Part shown: in pieces, positions 1 to 8,490 of the stretch
How the letters are laid out: the number at the start of each line of letters is the position of its first letter
Position numbering within the stretch: the stretch's first letter is position 1
NCBI GenBank assembly: GCA_012064415.1
Contig: SSNU01002974.1
Span: forward strand, 1 to 14,558
Length of the DNA: 14,558 bases
Direction: 5' to 3'
Origin: Gyrodactylus bullatarudis
Lineage: Eukaryota; Platyhelminthes; Monogenea; Gyrodactylidea; Gyrodactylidae
Position numbers and translations under genes: made by a program
Notes under the pieces: model-generated
What the model saw: the letters and a program-made list of their open reading frames with translations, nothing else
Told to the model about the DNA's origin: nothing
Database searches by the model: none

Positions 1-235
1 GGAAGCAATTGGAGATACAGCAGTTAAAGTAGTTAGATAGATTGATAAGAAAAGATTGTGAGAGAGAATTTATCAAGTTGAGGGAGTTAAAGTGAGCATC
101 AATTCTCTTGGGATTTTTACAGGAATCAATTAAATTTTGAAGATCTGTAACAGTTATGAAAGGGGGATTAGAGTCAGTAGACAGAGGTTCGTATAAAGAA
201 TTGAGAAAATAGGTAGAATTCTCAAACCTCCCATC
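1..235 (-). pseudogene. LINE (non-LTR retrotransposon) ORF2 fragment, region before the reverse transcriptase; runs off the left edge
   Basis: On the minus strand 78 codons (235 down to 2) are open, ended upstream by a TAG at 236-238. The translation contains ITVTDLQNLIDSCKNPK followed by LNLINSLSQSFLINLSNYFN. This follows the conserved approach to the reverse transcriptase in Jockey/CR1-like LINEs, where an 'IT..E....I..LK..KAPG.D' stretch is followed by a long helix rich in Leu and Asn (established pattern for the family). The APG.D signature is eroded here to KRIDAH, which fits an old copy. The catalytic domain would lie beyond position 1. There is no usable ATG. It is an inactive fragment; assignment to a LINE clade is a guess. 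Confidence 0.55.
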
Positions 236-382
236 CTATCCTCCACACAAAAGAAAACTATAGAAGCCGTAACGAAAATAACGAGAAGTTGGCTGAAGCA
301 CTAGTGGTCATGAAAAATTAAGGTTCTATAAAATTCTATGGGAGAATGAGACCTTTATTTACACGAGTCATGACTAGGGCAA

Positions 383-446
383 CCAAAAAAGGCACTTATT
401 TGAGCTAAAAAAAGGCAAAAAATGCAAACAAAAAGGCAACTATTTT
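383..446. repeat. Short direct repeats AAAAAGGCA-(C/A)-(T/C)TATTT, candidate hAT subterminal repeats
   Basis: Two near-identical copies of AAAAAGGCAMYTATTT lie near 383-399 and 430-446, with another AAAAAAAGGC between them. They sit on the 3' side of the minus-strand hAT C-terminal remnant at 497-625. That is where hAT elements carry clustered short repeats bound by their transposase. The link to the hAT is inferred from position only. The outer end of the element might be near CTAGGGCAAC (about 375), but no matching 5' end was found. Confidence 0.35.
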
Positions 447-496
447 CCATATTAGTTATATTATATTACTAACACATATTCAATTCTAATGATGAT

Positions 497-625
497 TCAA
501 AATGGTATATTTTTCGATTTTTTCATCTTTGATATGTTTTTTCTTCGTTGATGATTCATTTGCGAGAAACTTCTCTCGACATCTGTGGAGCTTGGCTGAG
601 CATTGACAGGGAGATTAAAAGGGGT
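497..625 (-). pseudogene. hAT transposase C-terminal (hATC) dimerisation-domain remnant
   Basis: Read on the minus strand from 625 to 497, the translation runs NLPVNAQPSSTDVERSFSQM and continues to NHQRRKN before a TGA at 497-499. The pattern 'P.SS...ER.FS....' followed by a basic RN is the hallmark of the hATC dimerisation domain at the end of hAT-family transposases (established). Only about 40 codons survive. The DDE/RNase H core and N-terminal zinc finger should lie at higher coordinates but were not recognised there. This is a fossil of a cut-and-paste DNA transposon, with candidate subterminal repeats downstream at 383-446. Confidence 0.7.
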
Positions 626-626
626 C

Positions 627-1040
627 TATAGTTTATCACACATTAATGCATTGGAGGTCATAGCCATGACGTAATATGTATTCAAGGATAGATTTATTCG
701 TAATTAGGATGGGCAGGGGAATCAGAATTCGGAATTTCGATTGAAATGATTTTTAACCTTCGTTTTATCTATCAAATCGGAATCTTACTTCGAAATCAAA
801 CTATTCCTATAGTTTTAATAGTGGTTTATGGAAGATTTGACAATGTACATAAATTTTTTTGCTCTTTCGAATGGTGTACTCATATTATCTAAAAAATTTA
901 AATATAGAAGTCTTTTATTCAGTATGCTAGGAAAATTATTTTTAATGTTTAAGATAGCCCGAAGAATTCTCTTGTCATTCATGTAAAAAGATTTATCTTA
1001 CAGATCAAAATGACTTCAGAAAATTACGAAAATATATACT
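627..1040. other. AT-rich spacer with no gene; holds one copy of the TCGAATGG motif
   Basis: No open frame or known domain was recognised. A CTTTCGAATGGTGTACT block at 864-880 matches blocks elsewhere in the window (5774, 8621, 10905, 11096). A TGACGTAAT occurs near 668. Confidence 0.4.
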
Positions 1041-1043
1041 CGA

Positions 1044-1114
1044 CTCTGATTGGTCTATAGGGACTGACCAATGAAACGACACTAGTCTTCTCCCCAAAAA
1101 ACCCTATATAATAA
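1044..1114 (+). promoter_or_regulatory. Promoter-like module: CTCTGATTGG (reverse CCAAT box) followed by TATATAATAA
   Basis: CTCTGATTGG at 1044-1053 and an opposite-facing GACCAATGAAA just after it are followed 61 bp downstream by TATATAATAA at 1105-1114. The same 10-mer recurs at 13483 in front of a TATA box. No convincing reading frame starts downstream; the next ATG (1174) ends within four codons. It may be the end of a repeat rather than a cellular promoter. Confidence 0.3.
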
Positions 1115-1203
1115 GCATACTATCCCGATTAATATTAATCTGTTCTACTTTCAGGGGGTTTTACCTGTAATAATGGTTGCATAGAAAATTGATCTAATCC
1201 CCT

Positions 1204-1860
1204 TCACTGTGTGAGGAGATAGAAATCGGTAATTTGCCTATTCACTTCCATTTCTACTGTCATTCTTTTCCTTGTGGGAGGTTGGGAAGAAAATTGAACT
1301 TTTGGCTTTACTTTTGGGAGATTCAAAAGTTTAATATGGTGTTTTTGAACGCGAAGATTAGGTCTCTCTGAATTGATAAGATATGCTTCAAGACCTTTCA
1401 ACATGCTAACGTTGTTTCCATTGGATTTGTAGATTATTTCGAAGTTTTTGTGGGAAACGTTGGCTTTACATGTAGATAGGTTATCTCTTAAAGCAGTCTG
1501 ACCTTTATGAAGATACTCGTCTATTCTGTCCTCTTGTCGTCTAGTTGTGTGTCCTATGTAAACTGCCTCACACGGACAATTGAATTTGTAAACTACATGG
1601 GTCTGCTTGGAATAGTCAATTTTGTCATTTTACAAGTTCTTCAGCATTCTATTTTTTTTGTAGACAATTCTGAGTTTGGCATTTGGGTAAGCATCATTGA
1701 AAGCGTTGGAAGGCTGTAACGGTTTTGATCTCGTTTGAAGGGCAGGTTGAGCACTGCGTGGCCATCTTCCATCGCCTAAGAAAATGGATATGAGCTTTTC
1801 CAATTCACTCTCCCTAACTACTTCTGATACAATTTTTCTCACCCGTTTGGCTGAAGATCT
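1204..1860 (-). pseudogene. Penelope-like element, 3' fragment with GIY-YIG endonuclease domain
   Basis: PLEs encode a reverse transcriptase, a linker and usually a C-terminal GIY-YIG endonuclease (established). Here only the linker and nuclease remain, in one minus-strand frame from about 1842 to the stop at 1204. Visible motifs are the linker IVYKKNRMLKNL, the nuclease start VVYKFNCPC, then VYIGHTTRR and DRIDEYLHKG. These fit the usual 'VYK..C.C...YIG.T.R...R' signature, including the C-x-C pair before YIG. A TAA at 1630-1632 interrupts the frame between linker and nuclease; otherwise it is open through the C-terminus. The reverse transcriptase should lie at higher coordinates but is absent. 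The remnant ends near 1860, shortly before the SINE at 1950, so the copy is 5'-truncated or cut by later insertion. Confidence 0.75.
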
Positions 1861-1949
1861 CTCTAGTTTCTACATGTTGCTTATATACAAAAAACCAGTG
1901 TGTAGTTGGTGTCAATACCATGGGAGTGTTGAGTAATAGGAGACGAACG

Positions 1950-2240
1950 GGGGTTCTGGCCTAGTGGAAGCGTTGCCTTACAACGTTGAAGACCTGGGCT
2001 CGAATCCTGCCTATGGTGTACTGACGAGTCCTAATAAGGACGAAACGCGTCTACATCTGCCAACGTGGATTGAATATTATATGACCCTCTTATGGAATTG
2101 ACACTTGCTTATCCGAATTTCTAACATCTAGGTGTGAGAAGACAATCTCCATCAAGTTAGAGTTCATGTGGATATAGTAATTACCAGTGACCACACTTTG
2201 CTAGTAGGTTAATTGTCTAAAAACACTGTAATTCTATATT
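1950..2240 (+). mobile_element. tRNA-derived SINE-like repeat carrying a hammerhead ribozyme
   Basis: The head resembles a tRNA gene: a box A-like TGGCCTAGTGG at 1957-1967 and a box B-like GGCTCGAATCC at 1997-2007, the two internal RNA polymerase III promoter elements. The 3' end of the tRNA-like part runs directly into a hammerhead ribozyme (2015-2057). A related copy lies on the opposite strand at 7620-7888 with the same order: tRNA head, hammerhead region, then a tail with CTTATCCG. The 3' end is uncertain; about 2240 is an estimate from weak tail similarity between the copies. No protein is encoded, so movement would depend on a partner LINE or PLE. Confidence 0.65.
2015..2057 (+). ncRNA. 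Type I hammerhead ribozyme with minimal stem III
   Basis: All core elements are present. Stem I is GGTGTA (2015-2020) with TACATC (2052-2057), six pairs including one G-U. The core CTGACGA (2021-2027) fits the CUGANGA consensus. Stem II is GTCC (2028-2031) with GGAC (2038-2041), closed by loop TAATAA. GAAA is at 2042-2045, followed by CGCG (2046-2049), T2050 and C2051. The predicted cut follows the GUC ending at 2051. Stem III can form only one or two pairs within one molecule, but the palindromic CGCG could pair between two molecules, as known for the minimal metazoan hammerheads of PLEs and satellites. Self-cleavage is predicted, not shown. Confidence 0.8.
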
Positions 2241-2244
2241 CAAC

Positions 2245-2990
2245 TTGAGTGTTATTATTATATATTAAGTCCATAATAGATTTTAGATGGTTAATACAGT
2301 TGAAGTACCCTATTTCTTGCCCACTTTGCTCAATTCATGACACTCAACTCGATTTTATATTAAAAGTTAAAATTATCTGAACTAATGAGAGGGTGTGATA
2401 ATTTTGACCAATAGAATTGTGGGGAAGAAATTCCAGATTTTAATGCTGACTAAGCGAATATATTATATATAGTAAATTTAATTTTCATTAACTCTAAGTT
2501 CTATTTTAATGAAAAATCACCATGTTTTGAATGGAAATTATAAGAAGGGATTGATTTAACAATAGAAAGAAAAATTTATATTTGAACGATAATATTTAAG
2601 AACTTCATCAAGAATATTTGAATATTTGTAACTGCCCAGTGTGTCTTTTCCACTTTCGTTATGTTGTCGAGCAGTTTTTTTCTCTCCTTTTTCAATAATT
2701 ATAGGTTGGCTGATGATTTGATAATCAACTGCTGTTGACTTCTCGTTAGTTTCACATTATGCCAACTCTGTAATTGTTGCTGGGGCTGTAGATTGAACTG
2801 GTGTTTGGTGATTATCAGCTGTTGCTAACGTCTCATTGGTTTCAATATTCTTACCAGTTTAGATCTGTGTTGAAGATTGGGTGGGGTTGCCAGAAGATCT
2901 AAGACCAAAACACAACAGCGCGGTTCAGCACCATCCACAGGAAACAGGTCACTCCGCAGATGCATCAAACTTTGAAATACTATACCAGTT
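2245..2990. other. Spacer of about 750 bp, no gene recognised
   Basis: Short frames only. A stretch on the minus strand around 2640-2870 translates to a Thr/Pro/Gln-rich sequence that might be decayed coding DNA but matches nothing I know. A 71-codon frame at 2881-3096 may be the eroded 5' part of the transposase-like pseudogene that follows; it starts with GTG and shows no domain. Confidence 0.35.
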
Positions 2991-3049
2991 GAGTCCTAAC
3001 GATTCATGCAAAGCAAGAAGAAAACGAAGATCATATCAGCCCTATTTCA

Positions 3050-4544
3050 ATGAGAGCACGCTTCAAGAGTGCCCCAATATTCTCAAGCAACTCTGAGGAA
3101 TTTTCTGGTGAGCCTGTTTCGCATAGGAGAAAAAATCTCGATTTAATTCTTCTTTTTGAAAAAATCTTGGAGATGAAAATCAGTCCTAAGAAGGCAAGTG
3201 TACTCTTGAATCTGTTCGCCAGCGTCATCAATGCATTCTCAGGCGAAACTTACATATAAAAGTGGAAGATTGAAAGTTTTATCGCTTTGATAGAACAGCA
3301 TACATTCTCAACCGCCAGAAGAGAATCCAATGCATTGAATATGACTCGAAACGAAATATGTGTCGTAGATATCACGAGAAGATCTCAAATGATGAGAATT
3401 TAGTCCTAGTTGCCCAGCCTGGAAATGAATTTGTTGAGTGTGTCGTTCCTCAGACAGGATCAGCTCAACATTGTACTGATGTCATTATGGAGGTCTTGGA
3501 GAAAACCGATTCAATAAATACTTTGCAAGTTCTCAAATGTGACGGTACAAATGTCAAAAAGGAGTCAATGTCTCAGTTGAACACAAGATTGGAAGACCTG
3601 TCACTTGGGTTGTATGTATTCATAAGATAGAAATCATGCTCAGAACAGTTTTTTTGAAATTCGATGGAGTATCAAGCGGTCCAAATACTTTTACTGGTCC
3701 TATCGGCAAGGTCATTAAAGATGTGTCAGCTTTATCGCCAATAGTACATTTTCAATCAATTGGGATCGAGCTTCCTATTATGAGCGTTCTTGTTTTACCA
3801 AATATGACAACGGATCAGAAATATCTATTTTCGATCGCTCAAATGGTGTCAATCGGCTATACTATGACAGATCCTGGATTGATGCAGTTTATTAAGTCGA
3901 ATGAACCGGGTAAAATGCATTTGGCAAGATGGATGACGACAGCTAGTCGTATTCTACGACTTTATGTTAGTTTTGAAAATCCTAGTCCAAAGCTCATAAG
4001 ATTATCAAGGTTTGTAATGAAAATCTACATTCGCTCCTGGTTTGATGCAAAGCTGTTTCCATCCATATCTGATGCATCTAAGAACTTCTTCAAAATAGTT
4101 CAAAGAGTCAACAGTTTCGGGGATGAAGAAATTCAAAATATTGTTCAAAACAATTCATATCTTGCTCATCCAGAGGTAATCATTCTGGCTATGGTCGGAG
4201 ATCTAAAAGTTAGACGGATGGCAGTCGAAATTTTAGAAAAAGCTACTCCTAATCGAGTCTACAAGACTCCAGTGGTTAATATGAATGCAAATTACTACTG
4301 GGAGCTTGTCTCATTTGATGACAACGCTTATTGTAAGCCTGGGCTTCTTTGAGAGAATATGGATATTTCAGTACCGATCAGATTTGAAGACATTACCTCA
4401 AATTATCAGGCCGTTGAAAGGTTTATCCAAATTGCATCCGATGCAAGTCTCAATTCAGCTTGCAAAGGTGGAATACTGTGATTCGTGCGACAGTCTCTTG
4501 ACGAGAAAAACTCAAAAATGATGCTGTTTTTGAAGATTTTTTGA
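3050..4544 (+). pseudogene. Decayed multicopy transposase-like gene of the 'CDGTN...DG..SGP...F.GPIGK' family
   Basis: Three frames carry consecutive pieces of one protein. The first (3050-3259) has LLFEKILEMKISPKKASVL. The second (about 3274-3630) has ENLVLVAQPGNEF, TGSAQ and LKCDGTNV. The third (3636-4544) has FDGVSSGPNTFTGPIGK, LPNMTTDQKYLF, ARWMTTASRILRLYV and AHPEVIILAMVGD, then, after a TGA at 4350-4352, NYQAVERFIQIASDAS. A second TGA (4479-4481) precedes the end at 4542-4544. From memory, this order of motifs occurs in a family of uncharacterised proteins found in many copies in invertebrate genomes such as Hydra and copepods, so it is probably mobile; I know no experimental function. 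Conserved acidic residues in CDGTN, DG..SGP and QAVER could form a DDE-like site (inference). The copy is broken by at least two frameshifts and several stops and cannot be active. Confidence 0.65.
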
Positions 4545-5311
4545 AATTGAGCAATACCTACAAACTAGATAATGTAATAACATGTAATCCGAATAAAATA
4601 GAATATTATATCACATTATTGGACTTATAAGATAATAAGACATCTCAGAAACTCTAATAAGAAGATTTCATTTTTAAAAATGTTTAGCTATTTGATAAAA
4701 ACAGAAATTATATCCCGAACTGATATTTCTGATACTTTTAATAAGATGACTTATTGATATAATATTAAAAGACACTTGAAAAAACTAAGAACAACTTCAG
4801 CCACCAGAATAGTTACGGATTATCTGATATTTTATGTGTTTCACAAATTTTGAAATTTTTCTCAGTTTGAAAAATCGTTCAATTTGAACAAATTTTTCAA
4901 CTTTTCAAATACAGTACATAATATTAATCCCTGAATTTTTCTGATTCTATTAAGCCTATTCTTAATTGAAAAACTTCAAAAAAAATATTAAGAACGCTTA
5001 TAATTTTCAAATTGAATTTCATTAGTAAAGTTCCTTTAAAAATACTTATAAGTAGTATAGTAACTATTAATCCCTTTTATCAAAAAAATGCACTTTGAGA
5101 TTGATTTTTATATTTTTCTGGCATTTTAGAAAATTGAAATCAGCTTTCAATTCCATATTGAATGCTATATCAGGAGTATCGAAAATTTTCTTTTTAAAAT
5201 TCGCCACCCACCCCTAGTGTACATATTGTGTAAATACAGTCAATTGGATAGATAACGCCTCGAAATAAATGTACAAGCTAATAAATCTGTTACTTATAGC
5301 ACTCTGCCCCA
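4545..5311. other. Strongly AT-rich spacer, no gene
   Basis: It contains short inverted TTGAAAAA/TTTTTCAA runs (4850-4925) and no open frame of note. I see no known repeat family or RNA gene. Confidence 0.4.
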
Positions 5312-5979
5312 TTTTCATTGACCAATGATATTGGAGTATTATTCCGACCAATAAAATTAAAGCTAGAATTATCATTATCCCTTTGACTCACTCTCAAATT
5401 TAAGGATCTATTTCTCTTCAATTTCTCAAGACTCTATAGATAATTAAACATCATTTTATGGAAAATTGTCTATTCTTTCTCATGGTATAAAAAATATTTA
5501 TGTATGTTTATGCATACAATAACTTTTAAAGCGATTGGGGCACTCTATACACTATAGTATACAGTAAATTGAGGCGATCATGACATCATATGTGAAAGAT
5601 TTTTGTTATGTTTTTCTAGCTTAGGATAAAGGGGGGGGGCGAGAGAATGAAACTGTGTTTGAGAATTTTTATCTTTTCATAAATAATTTGGATCAAACTT
5701 AAAATCATAATTATTCAGCGAATTTTCGAACAACTATGATGAAATTTGGTCACGAGACGTAAATTTTTATCCTCTATTGAATGGTGTGAGTCTCAAGACA
5801 AAATATCATGGATAACAAAGTTATTGTATTTCAGCTAGAAAGGATCCTAGAAAAATATTTTTTATACCATGAGAAAGAATAGAAAATTTTCCATAAAATG
5901 ATAGAATAATTATCTATAGAGTCTTGAGCTTTAATTTCATTGGTCAGAATAATACTCGAATATCATTGGTCAATGAAAA
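5312..5979. mobile_element. Foldback (inverted-repeat) element with unequal arms
   Basis: The left arm 5312-5499 and right arm 5853-5979 are inverted copies. Both begin at the outer end with TTTTCATTGACCAATGATAT and end inside with GGTATAAAAAATATTT. In the outer 53 bases I count three mismatches. The left arm contains 62 extra bases (5365-5426) that the right arm lacks. The spacer (5500-5852) holds a run of nine G (5631-5639) and a CTATTGAATGGTGTGAG block at 5774-5790. No protein is encoded, which suggests a non-autonomous DNA element. No target-site duplication was identified. Confidence 0.7.
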
Positions 5980-6159
5980 GAACTGGTTTGTATTAGTACT
6001 TTGAACTAATAGAATCTATTTTTGAAATCAGATTTTTAAATTTAAATTTAAAATACTATCAGCATCTATTTGAGAAGATTGACATTAAAATTTTATTTAT
6101 CACCATTATACATTTATCCATAGACAATATTGCGTTTTATAATTTTGTAAAACTACTAG

Positions 6160-6166
6160 TATAAAT
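6160..6166 (+). promoter_or_regulatory. TATA box of the 6199 gene
   Basis: TATAAAT lies 39 bp before the ATG at 6199, so a start site about 30 bp downstream would give a leader of only around ten bases. The paralogue at 11415 has TATATAAAA at a similar distance (34 bp), which supports function. Confidence 0.45.
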
Positions 6167-6198
6167 GCAAATATTTTTAATTTTTAAAATTTATACTT

Positions 6199-7332
6199 AT
6201 GGATACTGTGTCAGTAAAAGAAAAAATAGCTCAAGCATCTTTTACAGAGATAGATTCTCTCTTATCTGAAATTTTGGGATCTAATGATTTAATACCAACA
6301 GTTATTGAAGAAGTTCCAGGAGAAAAAATTACAAATCAATGTGAATTTTCGAATTCTGTTGATTCAAAACTGGTAACTATTCAAGATGAGAGTGGAGAGG
6401 AGGATAAGGTTGATCCTTCTGAAATTACGAATTCTGCTGTTTCAATGGAAGTAAATATTGAAGAACATAGCGTTGGAGAAGATCAGATAGATGGACTAAT
6501 TTCATCAGAATGTAAAATCAATGCAAGAAAAATATGTTCTAAATTGAAAAAAATCTCTGGATCACCCGCTAAAGCAATCATTAAAAAATATAGAGGTACT
6601 AGGAAAAATCTCGAAGACGCTATTAATAAAGATGAACTGCTGATGCCTGAATTCTTGGTAGTTTACAAAAAGTTATGTGATGCCGTCATGGCTCAAGGTT
6701 TTTGGGATCCATATTTTCTCAGTCTTGTTATAATAAGAGGAATTGAAGGAGCATACAAGTTTTTGAGATTAATGCTAGATCTCCATTCAAATCGTGATAA
6801 AGATTTTAGTAAGTTGGTTCTGTATAAACAAAAAATTATACAATGTTATATTTATTATTTGGATAAATCTCAATTTTGTCGTGAAATAGTGTACCTTAGT
6901 AAAGACGAGATAGAAACTATTAAGGTGTACAATGAATTATCTGGTCTATACGGCTCTTTTTTAAAATGTACAGTTTCAGTATACAATTTTACAGAGTCAT
7001 GTCAGGAAAAAGCAGTTGCAATCAAAGAAGATGGAACAGCATCAGTTTTCCTAACTCTGATGTTATGTCGATTAATAGGTAGTATTTATCTTCAACGTAT
7101 GGAGGCTAAATTTCAACGTATGCATGAAGCCTTTGAATGGAGTAATAGAAAGTTGGACGTTGATAAAGAAATAGAGGAGAGTTGTATATGCGCGAATTCC
7201 CATGAAATGCTATGGTGCCATAAAATGATTGCTTTCTCTGTTGTAATGATTAACCTTGAGATTGAAAAAGAGGATGTAACTAAGCATTTGTTTAAGTGGA
7301 TGCATGATAATAAAGATAAAAAAGATTCTTAA
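6199..7332 (+). CDS. Intronless 377-residue protein of unknown function, intact member of a two-copy family
   Basis: I do not recognise this protein. Residues 1-27 hold a short helical motif, EIDSLLSEI (17-25). Residues 30-105 are acidic and low in hydrophobics, probably disordered. From about 106 to 370 it is predicted helical, with YFLSLVIIRGIEGAYKFL (172-189), DGTASVFLTLMLCRL (278-292) and SHEMLWCHK (334-342). No signal peptide is seen; the only notably hydrophobic stretch is 343-355, short for a membrane span. Cysteines 113, 160, 216, 227, 257, 268 and 290 are all kept in the paralogue at 11415, which is 28/50 identical over an ungapped block (residues 149-198). That match, on both sides of a variable linker, argues that this is a real gene rather than a chance frame. 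The ATG was chosen because both copies begin ATGGAT behind a TATA box. An AATAAA follows 50 bp after the stop. A viral or transposon origin cannot be excluded. Confidence 0.8.
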   Translation: MDTVSVKEKIAQASFTEIDSLLSEILGSNDLIPTVIEEVPGEKITNQCEFSNSVDSKLVTIQDESGEEDKVDPSEITNSAVSMEVNIEEHSVGEDQIDGLISSECKINARKICSKLKKISGSPAKAIIKKYRGTRKNLEDAINKDELLMPEFLVVYKKLCDAVMAQGFWDPYFLSLVIIRGIEGAYKFLRLMLDLHSNRDKDFSKLVLYKQKIIQCYIYYLDKSQFCREIVYLSKDEIETIKVYNELSGLYGSFLKCTVSVYNFTESCQEKAVAIKEDGTASVFLTLMLCRLIGSIYLQRMEAKFQRMHEAFEWSNRKLDVDKEIEESCICANSHEMLWCHKMIAFSVVMINLEIEKEDVTKHLFKWMHDNKDKKDS

Positions 7333-7370
7333 TAGGCAAACAAAAATTAAACTACATTACTACTGTATTT

Positions 7371-7387
7371 GAAAGTACTTGAATAAA
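7371..7387 (+). terminator. Poly(A) signal of the 6199 gene, in a conserved context
   Basis: GAAAGTACTTGAATAAA ends in the canonical AATAAA (7382-7387). The paralogue has GAAAGTACTCTGAATAAA at 12448-12465, so the duplication included this 3' region and the signal has been kept. Confidence 0.6.
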
Positions 7388-7619
7388 TAGATTTTCAAAT
7401 AATTTTTGAAAATCATTCAAGATTTGATTGGTTTTCACTATAAAATTAAATACCGAAATGCTAATAAGTTTTACTGAGAGCAACCTAAAAAGTGCATTTT
7501 GTCTTTATTTCGGACATACTCATCAGTGTACTATACAAAGCACAGAGAAAACAATTGACATTCTGATAATCCACAGATTATCCATTCCCTAGACACCATA
7601 GACAGCGTATATTATAGTA
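7388..7619. other. Spacer with a CTGATGAG-N7-GAAA motif on the minus strand
   Basis: On the minus strand, CTGATGAG (7526-7519), TATGTCC and GAAATAAAGAC form a block almost identical to one at 10703 (+). It could be the far 3' end of the minus-strand SINE at 7620-7888, but that is not established. Confidence 0.35.
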
Positions 7620-7888
7620 ATTAACTGTCATAAGCTATTTTGGTGACTAATAATAAGTGCTTAAGTCTTTAATTATCTCTAATTGGATGCGGATAAGTCA
7701 CACATCTTGGCTTAGAGATGAGACTCAGCGTGTATCTAATTTAGCTAGTAAAGTAACATTCCGAACATGTGTGTCAGGTATAGACGCGTTTCTTCCTTAT
7801 TAAGACAGCTCAGTGTATTGTAGCCAAGAATCGAACCAGGGTCATAAGCATTGAGAGTCCAACGCCTAGACCACTGGACAAACTCTCC
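7620..7888 (-). mobile_element. Second tRNA-derived SINE-hammerhead repeat, decayed
   Basis: Read on the minus strand, the head begins near 7888 with GAGTTTGTCCAGTGG, includes a good box B, GGTTCGATTC (7837-7828), and passes into a hammerhead-like region. That region has CTGA at 7813-7810, loop TTAATAA, GAAA at 7792-7789 and CGCGTC ending at 7783. The following tail shares CTTATCCG and ATTAGTCACCA-like blocks with the copy at 1950. The catalytic CUGANGA has become CTGAGCT, stem I no longer pairs and stem II is weakened, so self-cleavage is not expected. The end near 7620 is approximate. Confidence 0.6.
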
Positions 7889-8490
7889 TTGTCTATCATA
7901 TTTCTTTACAAATTGACAAATTAGATACTCCCTTTGCACTCATTTTTTGATTTTCAAATATTTTAGGGGTCTTGTGAATGCATTACAAAACATTAGTCAT
8001 TAATGACTAATTGTATTATTGATGTGTATAATAACCCCACCGCCCCATTTGTGAGAAAAATAGTCAGGAAGAAATTTTTCAATTTTTAATTCAGATTTTA
8101 TATTTCAAGAAGATTTCAAAATTCTGCAAATTCTAAATAGCCCTAATAAAGATGGTATAAAAATGATCAGCAGAAAAGTCTCTTTCGAAAGGTATTAATT
8201 TAGTTGGAAATTATTTTTTAGCCTATTTTTGGATCAATATGTCTGCTTACAAGTAATCACGATTTACAAAGGAGATTTTTGAGGGGTAGAAATCAGGGGG
8301 ATAACTTTTACACAGTTATTAAAGAGGAAGTACTGTGATTAAAGATTTAAGCACTTATCCCTAATCACCAAAGAAATAATTAGACTAAGTACAGTCACTT
8401 TCACACATAATACTCGAGATAAATCAAAACTAGCATGAACATTTTTATTCATACCTCTCTACCCGAAAATATTCGACCAATGAGCATTGA
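7889..8490. other. AT-rich spacer of 600 bp without a gene
   Basis: No coding frame was recognised. It holds one copy (8304-8318) of ACTTTTACACAGTTA, preceded by GGGTAGAAA; a second copy with the same lead-in lies at 14405-14419. A small inverted repeat (ATTAGTCATTAATGACTAAT) sits near 7993. Confidence 0.4.

Noticed and set aside
617..630. AGGGGTCT repeated at 619, 7964 and 13220 as a family marker
   Set aside because: The copy near 619 lies within the hAT coding remnant and flanks do not align; short G-run similarity is likely chance.
1507..1719. The 70-codon plus-strand frame
   Set aside because: It is the antisense of the Penelope linker and GIY-YIG coding region.
1950..2010. A functional tRNA gene at 1950 (and at 7888 on the minus strand)
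   Set aside because: Box A and B are present, but the acceptor and anticodon stems do not close into a standard cloverleaf, and the sequence runs directly into the hammerhead. It is a SINE head.
5631..5639. Nine-G run as a functional element
   Set aside because: A single G run without partners cannot form an intramolecular quadruplex; probably a simple slippage tract.
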